Below are positions 7,507 through 12,153 of a stretch of DNA of 12,153 bases, piece after piece. How positions within the stretch are numbered: the stretch's first letter is position 1; each line of letters starts with the position of its first letter. Source of the stretch: Rhodospirillales bacterium (lineage in GTDB: Bacteria > Pseudomonadota > Alphaproteobacteria > Acetobacterales > Acetobacteraceae). Made by a program: the position numbers and the translations under genes. The stretch is from assembly GCA_015654825.1 (NCBI GenBank), contig JAATGE010000429.1, positions 1-12,153 on the forward strand, in the 5' to 3' direction. Under the pieces are notes generated by a model, which worked only from the letters and a program-made list of their open reading frames with translations, made no database searches and had not been told where the DNA came from.

Positions 7507-7510
7507 ACCA

Positions 7511-8191
7511 TTAACTAGACCGGGGTCTCATAAGGGGACGGGCGTTTGGTTGCAGGTCCATGCCGAATGCTACCGCGGCGCGGGGTAGCGGCGCGACGGG
7601 GGCGCCCTCGGCGACGATTTGGCCGGCTTGTACTACGACCAGGCGCGTTACATACGATGCCGCCAGATCGAGCGTGTGGAGCACCGCGACGACGGCGCCG
7701 CCGCTTGCGGAAAACCCTGCCAGCAGCGCCATGATCTGGTGCGCGGCGGCGGGATCCAGGTCGGCGACCGGCTCGTCCAGCAGCAGCGCCTTCGGGCGGG
7801 TGGCGAGCGCCCGGGCCAGCATGGCGCGCCTTGCCTCGCCGCCGGAAATCTCGTCGATGCGGCGGTCGGCCATTGCCAGCACGCCGCATTCTTCCAGGGC
7901 CCGATCGATTTCGGCGCGGTTCGCGTCGCCATGCGGCATGCGGCCGAGGGCGGCGACCTGGCGCACGGAAAGGCCCCAGGCACAGCGCGCACCTTGCTCC
8001 AGATACGCAACATGGCGCGGATCGGGATGACCGCCCGGTAGCAGGCCGGCCAGGGCGCGCAGCAATGTGGTTTTGCCGGCGCCGTTGGGGCCGCAGACTG
8101 CGATGAACTCTCCGGCGCCGACGCTGAGCGACACGTCGTGCAGCACCTCGCGGCCGCCGAGTGTTACGGTCAGGGCGTCGACGGCGATCAC
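7511..8191 (-). CDS. btuD: ABC importer ATPase, cobalamin/siderophore (BtuD) type
   Basis: Cytoplasmic ATP-hydrolysing subunit of the importer formed with the two genes upstream. Of 226 aa. Walker A GPNGAGKTT at 34-42; Q-loop Gln in VAYLEQ; ABC signature SGGEARRAMLARAL; Walker B and D-loop KALLLDEPVADLDP; switch His in AVLHTLDLA. It is slightly short because the family's C-terminal extension is missing. GTG 8191 overlaps the btuC TGA (GTGA), indicating translational coupling. The frame stays open far upstream inside btuC, but that is a shadow. The stop codon lies at the edge of a structured repeat. Related ATPases serve haem and ferric siderophores; the cobalamin assignment rests on the neighbouring adenosyltransferase and the binding-protein type. 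Confidence 0.87.
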   Translation of the reverse strand: MIAVDALTVTLGGREVLHDVSLSVGAGEFIAVCGPNGAGKTTLLRALAGLLPGGHPDPRHVAYLEQGARCAWGLSVRQVAALGRMPHGDANRAEIDRALEECGVLAMADRRIDEISGGEARRAMLARALATRPKALLLDEPVADLDPAAAHQIMALLAGFSASGGAVVAVLHTLDLAASYVTRLVVVQAGQIVAEGAPVAPLPRAAVAFGMDLQPNARPLMRPRSS

Positions 8192-9126
8192 GGCGCCACG
8201 CGGCGGGCGGCGATAATCAGGAAGGGCGCGCCGAGCAGCGCAGTCAGCACGCCGAGCGGCGGGGCGGCCGCCAGCGGCAGCAACAGCACCGCGGCACGCG
8301 CCAGGATGTCGGCGGCCAGCAGCAAGGCGCCGCCACCCACCAGGCTGGGCCACAGCAGCGCCCCGGGGCGCTCGCCAACCACCGGGCGGAGCAGATTGGG
8401 CACCACGAGGCCGACGAAGCCGATGCCGCCGGCGACCGCCGCGCCGGCACCGACCGCGAGGGACACACCCAGGACCAGCCATGTGAGCGTCGGGCCCGCG
8501 GGTGGGCCGAGGCTGGCGGCGGTGTCCTCGCCCAGGCTTAGCGCATCGAGGGATGGGCCCAGGCGCAGCAGCAGCAGGCAACCCAGGACCACCGGCGGCG
8601 TTGCCAGCGCCAGTTGCGGCAGGCCGCGATCCGCGACGCCGCCCATGAGCCAGAAGGTGATTTCGTAGAGCGCGAACGGGTTTGGCGCGGCGCTGAGGAC
8701 CAGCGCCAGCACGGCGGACGCCAGGGCCGAAACGGCGACGCCGGCGAGGATCAGGCCCGGGCCCGTGCCGGCGCGCGCGAATACGGACAGCAGCACCGCG
8801 CACCCGATTGCGGCGCCGGCGAGGCCGCCGAGCGGCAGCGCGGGCGGGAAGGCGGCGGCGATACCCCAGTAGAAGACCCCGACCGCGCCGAGCGCGGCAC
8901 ATCCGCCGACGCCCAAAAACCCGGGGTCGGCCAGCTTGTTGCGCAGCGCGCCCTGCAAGGCCGCGCCGGCGACGCCGAGACCCGCCCCGACCAGCAGCGC
9001 CAGCCCGGTTCTGGGGACGCGCAGTTGCCAGAAAATCCCGGCATCCGGGACCGAAAAACCGGCGGGCCCGAGCAGCAGCGAGGCCGCGGTCAGCGCCAGC
9101 AGGGCCGCTATGACCAGCCTTACCAC
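8188..9126 (-). CDS. btuC: ABC importer permease, FecCD/BtuC family
   Basis: Inner-membrane permease of 312 aa, almost wholly hydrophobic, with the roughly ten helices usual for the FecCD/BtuC family. Conserved stretches: LRVPRTGLALLVGAGLGVAG (helix 2 region), ALQGALRNKLADPGFLGV, and near the C-terminus GIGFVGLVVPNLLRP, the coupling-helix segment that contacts the ATPase, followed by LLLAADILARA. The usual VPHLLR reads VPNLLR here. GTG 9126 overlaps the last codons of the binding-protein gene (GTGGTAA), so translation is probably coupled; upstream open frame is antisense-like shadow. Together with its neighbours it would form one importer with two copies each of permease and ATPase. It is somewhat shorter than E. 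coli BtuC at 326 aa. Confidence 0.88.
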   Translation of the reverse strand: MVRLVIAALLALTAASLLLGPAGFSVPDAGIFWQLRVPRTGLALLVGAGLGVAGAALQGALRNKLADPGFLGVGGCAALGAVGVFYWGIAAAFPPALPLGGLAGAAIGCAVLLSVFARAGTGPGLILAGVAVSALASAVLALVLSAAPNPFALYEITFWLMGGVADRGLPQLALATPPVVLGCLLLLRLGPSLDALSLGEDTAASLGPPAGPTLTWLVLGVSLAVGAGAAVAGGIGFVGLVVPNLLRPVVGERPGALLWPSLVGGGALLLAADILARAAVLLLPLAAAPPLGVLTALLGAPFLIIAARRVAP

Positions 9127-9926
9127 GCCAGCGCCTCCACGGCGCCGACGCTCCAGGGGCCGGGGCAGGCCAGCAGGGCGGGGTCTACGGTGCGCCTGGG
9201 GATGGCGGCTAGCGCCGGGTGCTGCACGATGTCGGTGGCGAGCGAGGGATAGGCGGGCGCGGCTTCGGTGACCAGCACGTCGGGCGGGTCGGTCGCCAGC
9301 GCCTCGACCGACATCTGCCGGCCGGTGCCGACATCGACAAAGCCGGCCTTGCGCAACACCGCGTCGCCGAAACTGCCGGGGCCCGCGGAAAAGCCGCGCG
9401 CCTGCCAGAAAATGGCGCGGCCGCGATGGCCGGGCGGGACGGCGGCCAGGCGCGCTTGCAGGGTCGCGATCATTTTGGCGCCGCTTTCCGGCACGCCCAG
9501 CACATTGGCGACGTTGGTAATCTCTTCGGCTACGCCTGCGAAATCCTGCGGCTCGTCGATCTGCGCTACGCGCACACCCCTTTCCTGCAGCAGCTGCACT
9601 ACCGTCCTTGCACCGAAACGTCCGGCCAGGACCAGGTCGGGATGCAATTGTAATACAGACTCGGCATCCGCGGGCACCGTGGGGAATTTTGCGGCCTGCT
9701 TTGCAACCACCGATAAGGATGGGTCGCGGGCTAGATTGCTTAGCGCAACGATCTCCGCTGGCGCCAGTTGGACCAGTAGTTGGTCGGTGCATAGGAATAA
9801 TGAGACTACCCTTGGGGTGGCTTGGGCGTATGAAAATAACAGACAGAAGGCTAGGGGCGCTGCCCCTAGGACCCCGCTGGGGACTCGTCCCCAGACCCCA
9901 ATTTTATTGGGAGAGGAGGAGGGCAC
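9120..9926 (-). CDS. btuF: Periplasmic substrate-binding protein of cobalamin-type ABC importer, with a repeat-derived N-terminus
   Basis: Class III (TroA/BtuF-like) binding protein that would capture the corrinoid in the periplasm. The mature part begins TPRVVSLFLCTDQLLVQL, and the typical IVALSNLARDPS follows; the C-terminal lobe ends PGPWSVGAVEALAW. The 5' end is odd. The only standard start codon in frame before the mature part is GTG 9926, inside the 3' end of the cation-transporter gene. From there, residues 7-26 are encoded by the repeat at 9848-9908, and a short hydrophobic run LAFCLLFSYAQA gives a plausible cleavage after Ala36. Either the repeat has become part of the signal peptide, or translation starts at a rare codon, or the gene has lost its original start. 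No B12 riboswitch was seen upstream. Related proteins bind haem or siderophores. Confidence 0.8.
   Translation of the reverse strand: MPSSSPNKIGVWGRVPSGVLGAAPLAFCLLFSYAQATPRVVSLFLCTDQLLVQLAPAEIVALSNLARDPSLSVVAKQAAKFPTVPADAESVLQLHPDLVLAGRFGARTVVQLLQERGVRVAQIDEPQDFAGVAEEITNVANVLGVPESGAKMIATLQARLAAVPPGHRGRAIFWQARGFSAGPGSFGDAVLRKAGFVDVGTGRQMSVEALATDPPDVLVTEAAPAYPSLATDIVQHPALAAIPRRTVDPALLACPGPWSVGAVEALAW
9848..9908 (-). repeat. Core copy of dispersed double-hairpin repeat on a gene boundary (copy 4)
   Basis: Minus strand: AATAAAATTGGGGTCTGGGG, hairpin CTGGGGAC-GA-GTCCCCAG (9877-9894), GCGGGGTC, hairpin CTAGGGGC-AGC-GCCCCTAG (9851-9869), CCTT. Compared with copies 2 and 3 both stems differ in sequence yet remain perfectly paired, so changes on one arm are matched on the other. 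The TAA of the cation-transporter gene falls inside the conserved AATAAAATTG, and the remainder is read in frame at the start of btuF. Confidence 0.88.
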
Positions 9927-10797
9927 CTTGGCGCTTGGCTTTTTGGTCGGGTTCTACGTGGATGACTACGATCAGATGGTTCATTTCGCGGCGGAAGGCG
10001 GCTTCGATGCGGTCGCAGATGTCGTGCGCTTCGGCTACCGGCATGGCGCCGGGGACGACCAGATGGAATTCCAGGAATGTTACCTGGCCGGCGTGGCGGG
10101 TGCGCAAATCATGCGCCTCGATGGCGCCGCGGCCGTTGGCACGGATGACGGCCTGGATCTGGGCCAGCGTCTCATCGTCCAGCGCTTCGTCCATGAGTGC
10201 GCCGGCGGAATGACGGATTAGGCGCAAGCCGGAATACAGCACGTAAACGGCGGTCAGCGCCGCCGTGACCGGATCGAACGCCAGGCGGCCGGTGACAATC
10301 ACCAGGGTGACGCCGGCCATGACCCCGAGGCCGGTGGCGACGTCGGCCAGCAGGTGGCGCGCGTCGGCGGCCAAAGCCGCGGAGCGGGAGCGCCTTGAGA
10401 CCCGCAGCAGCAATTGCGCCCAGAGGAAGTTGATCAGCGTGGCGACCGCGTTGACGCCGATGCCGAGCAGCGGCGATTGCAGCACGTGCGGATGCTGCCA
10501 GGTGTGCCAGGCGTTCTGCAGGATGGAGCCGGCGGCGGCGACAATCAGCGCACCCTCGACGGCGGCGGCCAGGTACTCGGCTTTGGCGTGCCCGAACGGG
10601 TGGTCGTGGTCGGCCGGGCGGCTGGCGACCCGCAGCGCGTAGAGGGCCATGGCGCTGGCCGCGACGTTCACCACCGTTTCCAGCGCGTCCGAATAGAGCG
10701 CCGCACTGCCGGTGACCCACCAGGCGGCCGTCTTCAGCGCCAGCACGACGAGGCCGACCACGATGCTGCCCGAGGCAATGCGGGTGGCTGAGTGCAA
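9904..10797 (-). CDS. Cation diffusion facilitator (CDF) family metal efflux transporter
   Basis: Inner-membrane divalent-metal/proton antiporter of the CDF family (Zn, Fe, Mn or Co; the ion cannot be fixed from sequence). Six helices fall roughly within residues 8-205, followed by a cytoplasmic ferredoxin-like domain with TFLEFHLVVPG and HLIVVIHVEP. Site motifs: SDALET in helix 2 (Asp37; the second acidic position of the classic DxxxD is Thr41, with Glu40 beside it), the signature DHPFGHAKAE (65-74), and HLLAD in helix 5 (His148, Asp152). From TTG 10797 it is 297 aa, as FieF. That start has GAAGGG 9 nt upstream; TTG 10833 in the same frame has no visible ribosome binding site. Its stop lies within the repeat, and the btuF frame overlaps its last 23 nt, so co-transcription with btuFCD is likely. 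Metal supply or cobalt export as a link to B12 is speculation. Confidence 0.9.
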   Translation of the reverse strand: MHSATRIASGSIVVGLVVLALKTAAWWVTGSAALYSDALETVVNVAASAMALYALRVASRPADHDHPFGHAKAEYLAAAVEGALIVAAAGSILQNAWHTWQHPHVLQSPLLGIGVNAVATLINFLWAQLLLRVSRRSRSAALAADARHLLADVATGLGVMAGVTLVIVTGRLAFDPVTAALTAVYVLYSGLRLIRHSAGALMDEALDDETLAQIQAVIRANGRGAIEAHDLRTRHAGQVTFLEFHLVVPGAMPVAEAHDICDRIEAAFRREMNHLIVVIHVEPDQKAKRQGALLLSQ

Positions 10798-10859
10798 GGC
10801 GGAGGGCCCTTCGGTGTGGTGCGGGCGTAGCAAGGAAGCGGCCGCGCGTCACGCGCCGG

Positions 10860-11138
10860 TCAGGCATCCCCGTAATGGTAGCGGCAGGCCGCAATCTCGA
10901 TCCGCTGATCGACGTCGGCCCGGCCTGCGACACGATAGATCAGCCGGTGTTCGCCGTTGATCCGGCGCGACCAGAAACCAGCGAATTCACCTCTCAATGG
11001 CTCCGGTTTGCCTAGGCCGGTAAACGGTGTGCGGCGCGCATCGTCAATAAGTCGGTTCACGCGCTCCAACATGGCGGGATCGGACGCCATCCAGTGGCGG
11101 TAGTCGTGCCAGGCCCGGCTTGAGAAATGTACTCTCAC
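10860..11138 (-). CDS. yoeB: Toxin of type II toxin-antitoxin system, YoeB/Txe family mRNA interferase
   Basis: Ribosome-dependent endoribonuclease that cleaves mRNA in the A site when freed from its antitoxin. At 92 aa it aligns along its whole length with E. coli YoeB: WHDYRHW, RRTPFTGLGKPEPLRG, FWSRRINGEHRLIYRV and CRYHY. The catalytic residues are all in place: Glu46, Arg65 (same numbers as E. coli) and the terminal His88-Tyr89. It differs by an insertion of about five residues in the last loop (around 71-79) and three extra residues after the His-Tyr pair, which is normally C-terminal. ATG 11138 overlaps the antitoxin stop by 4 nt, the usual coupling. It appears intact and therefore potentially active. 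Confidence 0.95.
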   Translation of the reverse strand: MRVHFSSRAWHDYRHWMASDPAMLERVNRLIDDARRTPFTGLGKPEPLRGEFAGFWSRRINGEHRLIYRVAGRADVDQRIEIAACRYHYGDA

Positions 11139-11410
11139 TCGCCCGGGGTTGCGGCGGGATAGACGAGCTCATGCTCATGTGTCTCCCCGGCTTCGATGGA
11201 ACGGATAGACTCCCGCAAATGCCGGGCGTTCGCCGGGCTAGACAGCAGGTGCACCGTCTCTTCCCAACCGGCGAACTCGTCGGCCGAGAGGATCACGACG
11301 CTGCCCTTGCCACCCTGGCGCGTGACCAGGATCGGCGCACGGCTATCCACCGCCTGATAGAGGTAGCGGGCCAGGTTTTGGCGCAGGTCGGTGTAGGAGA
11401 CGTGGTCCAT
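11135..11410 (-). CDS. yefM: Antitoxin of type II toxin-antitoxin system, YefM/Phd family
   Basis: 91-aa antitoxin that neutralises YoeB through its C-terminal tail and represses the operon through its N-terminal DNA-binding fold. The N-terminus VSYTDLRQNLARYL and then ILVTRQGGKGSVVILSADEFAGWEET are typical of YefM/Phd; the C-terminal part is acidic and probably disordered alone (ESIRSIEAGETHEHEL). Gene order is antitoxin first, toxin second, with a 4-nt overlap. The start at ATG 11410 agrees with family length. A palindrome with GTACA/TGTAC half-sites 20 bp upstream is the probable autoregulatory operator. Confidence 0.95.
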   Translation of the reverse strand: MDHVSYTDLRQNLARYLYQAVDSRAPILVTRQGGKGSVVILSADEFAGWEETVHLLSSPANARHLRESIRSIEAGETHEHELVYPAATPGE

Positions 11411-11430
11411 TGGTCGCGCTCCGTAGTTGC

Positions 11431-11446
11431 GTACAGATTACTGTAC
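11431..11446. promoter_or_regulatory. Probable YefM/YefM-YoeB operator palindrome
   Basis: GTACAG-ATTA-CTGTAC is a perfect 6-bp inverted repeat 20 bp upstream of the antitoxin start. E. coli YefM is known to bind palindromes with the core TGTACA; the half-sites here contain the matching GTACA/TGTAC. It overlaps the likely -10 region, consistent with repression. Confidence 0.7.
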
Positions 11447-11468
11447 TCTTTGGCACTTGACGTCAAGT
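11436..11468 (-). promoter_or_regulatory. Likely promoter of yefM-yoeB with a second palindrome at its -35
   Basis: On the minus strand TTGACG (11464-11459) is followed 15-18 bp later by TACAGT or AGTAAT as -10 candidates, both inside the operator. The -35 sits in a perfect 14-bp palindrome ACTTGACGTCAAGT (11455-11468), so the opposite strand also carries TTGACG. The exact -10 is uncertain. Confidence 0.5.
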
Positions 11469-11688
11469 TACGTGGGGTCCTGTGGCATCTTCGTCGCCGG
11501 AACTGTGGACGTTGGAGTGTGGACATTTGTAAGGCGACATTATCCTTTGCAAACCCGTAACACATGAACGGCATTCATTGACCGGCTCCCTGAATGTGTC
11601 TCTTCCCCCACTGACAGTTTGGCGCAATCTTTTTACTGGGTGCGTAATGTAATCCGGCACGTGCCGAACGAACGTGGGAAGGCGTGGC
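11469..11688. other. Non-coding stretch with several short inverted repeats
   Basis: No convincing gene on either strand. Composition is less GC-rich than the rest of the window. Visible structure: ACACAT (11560-11565) paired with ATGTGT (11594-11599), ATGAACGGCATTCAT within it, and the perfect 12-bp palindrome CGGCACGTGCCG at 11655-11666, 23 bp before the small ORF. Two similar strings TGTGGACGTT and TGTGGACATT occur near 11505-11526. None can be assigned a function. Confidence 0.5.
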
Positions 11689-11820
11689 ATGCGGCTACTT
11701 GCGGCGGCCGGCGGCATTCTCTTTGCAGCCTCGAAAGTGCCTGCTTTTTCGGGTAATGCAGAGCATCCCGCCACCTGCCTCGGGTACACAAGTGTGTTGC
11801 GAGGCGGAGAACACCCTTGA
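11689..11820 (+). CDS. Small ORF of 43 aa, possible leader or exported peptide
   Basis: ATG 11689 is preceded at 6 nt by GGGAAGG, a good ribosome binding site. The product starts MRLLAAAGGILFAAS, a short hydrophobic run resembling a signal peptide, and then becomes polar (GNAEHPATCLGYTSVLRG). Its TGA overlaps the TTG start of the next ORF (TTGA), as in translationally coupled pairs. I recognise no family. It may be a real small protein, the remnant of a larger gene, or chance; the good spacing of both signals is the main support. Confidence 0.4.
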   Translation: MRLLAAAGGILFAASKVPAFSGNAEHPATCLGYTSVLRGGEHP

Positions 11821-12050
11821 GTGCCATTTTTAAATTATTAAACGTGGATGGCTACGACTTCTGCCACCCCCTGGCGCCTCAAGATTTCGAGACGATCAAT
11901 CTTTTAATCAATGCTGTCGAGCGTGCGCGTAATTGGGTGCCGCTTGCGATGGAAGTAGTAGATGTTGACGAAGGTCGACAACTCAAGAAAGCTGATGCTC
12001 TTTGGCTCGGATGTCATGCGCTGATGTTTAGGCCGCCCATTTACCAGTAA
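11817..12050 (+). CDS. Hypothetical protein, probably the N-terminal part of an Imm11/DUF1629-like protein
   Basis: 77-aa ORF from TTG 11817 with GGAGA 7 nt upstream and no ATG or GTG available in frame. The product is mixed acidic/hydrophobic: GYDFCHPLAPQDFETINLLI, then KKADALWLGCHALMFRP. From memory, a D-F-E-T-I-N segment followed by W-L-G-(S/C)-H-A-L-(I/M)-F-R is typical of the larger Imm11-like (DUF1629) proteins, in which a further C-terminal region follows; here the protein ends PPIYQ directly after the motif. That suggests truncation, and a repeat copy and a possible insertion-sequence end follow within 25-70 bp. Codons are AT-richer than elsewhere (AAATTATTAAAC near the start), suggesting later acquisition. 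Family assignment is tentative. Confidence 0.5.
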   Translation: MSAIFKLLNVDGYDFCHPLAPQDFETINLLINAVERARNWVPLAMEVVDVDEGRQLKKADALWLGCHALMFRPPIYQ

Positions 12051-12073
12051 CGATCGGCCCGCGCACACCTCTT

Positions 12074-12119
12074 CAAATTGGGGTCTGGGGCCTACGGCCC
12101 CAGCGGGTCCAGGGCAGAG
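12074..12119 (+). repeat. Interrupted copy of dispersed double-hairpin repeat (copy 5)
   Basis: AAATTGGGGTCTGGGG, perfect hairpin CTGGGGCC-TAC-GGCCCCAG (12085-12103), GCGGGT and the left arm and loop of the second hairpin (CCAGGGC-AGA) match copy 2 exactly. The right arm GCCCTGG is missing: after position 12119 the sequence becomes unrelated. The repeat was therefore cut in the loop of its second hairpin. Confidence 0.85.
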
Positions 12120-12153
12120 AGCCTGTGAATTTTTGACCGGCAGCAGATACAAC
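12119..12153. mobile_element. Possible terminal end of an insertion sequence (window edge)
   Basis: The unrelated sequence that interrupts the repeat begins GAGCCTGTGAATTTTTGACC, which resembles the GAGxCTGTG-A/T-rich terminal inverted repeats of IS256-type elements as I recall them. Only 35 bp are visible and no transposase can be seen, so this is a weak call. Confidence 0.3.

Noticed and set aside
8192..8902. N-terminal extension of btuD by over 230 residues
   Set aside because: Overlaps btuC in another frame and is Arg/Ala/Gly-rich; GTG 8191 with a GTGA overlap fits family length.
9127..9792. N-terminal extension of btuC
   Set aside because: Shadow of btuF; the permease starts at GTG 9126 where the first hydrophobic helix begins.
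9780..9930. Search for a cobalamin riboswitch upstream of btuF
   Set aside because: No B12-box-like or four-way-junction pattern seen; the space is occupied by the CDF gene end and the repeat hairpins.
11120..11560. Plus-strand open frame opposite yefM
   Set aside because: Antisense to the antitoxin gene and its promoter, with no family features.
11655..11666. Palindrome CGGCACGTGCCG as an operator
   Set aside because: Perfect but short and GC-rich, with only the uncertain small ORF downstream; no basis to name a regulator.
4261..12119. CRISPR array interpretation of the repeats
   Set aside because: Copies are far apart, in both orientations, without regular spacers or cas genes.

Overview
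The window is GC-rich, with codon use typical of a high-GC alphaproteobacterium. The gene content fits Rhodospirillales/Acetobacteraceae: ManC, a secreted tannase-family esterase, a BtuFCD-type importer with a PduO adenosyltransferase, and compact intergenic hairpin repeats. This placement is an inference from composition and gene types; no rRNA or tRNA is present.

Layout. 1-1518: manC on the minus strand, supplying GDP-mannose for surface polysaccharide. 1587-2768: M20-family amidohydrolase on the plus strand, divergent from manC. 2953-4236: membrane-anchored GGDEF protein on the plus strand, with an intact GGDEF motif but a substituted metal-ligand position. 4237-4658: convergent intergenic stretch with two copies of a hairpin repeat and an intrinsic terminator. 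4659-6584: secreted tannase/feruloyl-esterase-family protein (minus). 6717-7280: PduO-type cob(I)alamin adenosyltransferase (minus). 7511-9926: substrate-binding protein, permease and ATPase of a cobalamin-type ABC importer (btuF-btuC-btuD order, overlapping genes, minus). 9904-10797: cation diffusion facilitator (minus). 10860-11410: YefM-YoeB toxin-antitoxin pair (minus) with an operator-like palindrome upstream. 11411-12153: AT-richer accessory sequence with a small ORF, a short gene resembling the start of an immunity-type protein, a cut-off copy of the repeat and possibly the end of an insertion sequence.

How the genes fit together. The importer would bring a corrinoid into the cytoplasm and the adenosyltransferase would turn it into adenosylcobalamin, so 6717-9926 reads as a B12 salvage cluster. 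The other genes look functionally independent.

The most unusual feature is a family of dispersed structured repeats, with five copies in 12 kb (4261-4346, 4382-4590, 7303-7506, 9848-9908, 12074-12119). Two adjacent perfect hairpins are kept even where their sequence has changed, with compensatory changes on both arms. Two copies extend to about 205 bp and end in inverted versions of the same hairpin module. One copy (9848-9908) lies on a gene boundary: it provides the stop codon of the cation transporter and encodes part of the presumed signal peptide of the B12-binding protein.
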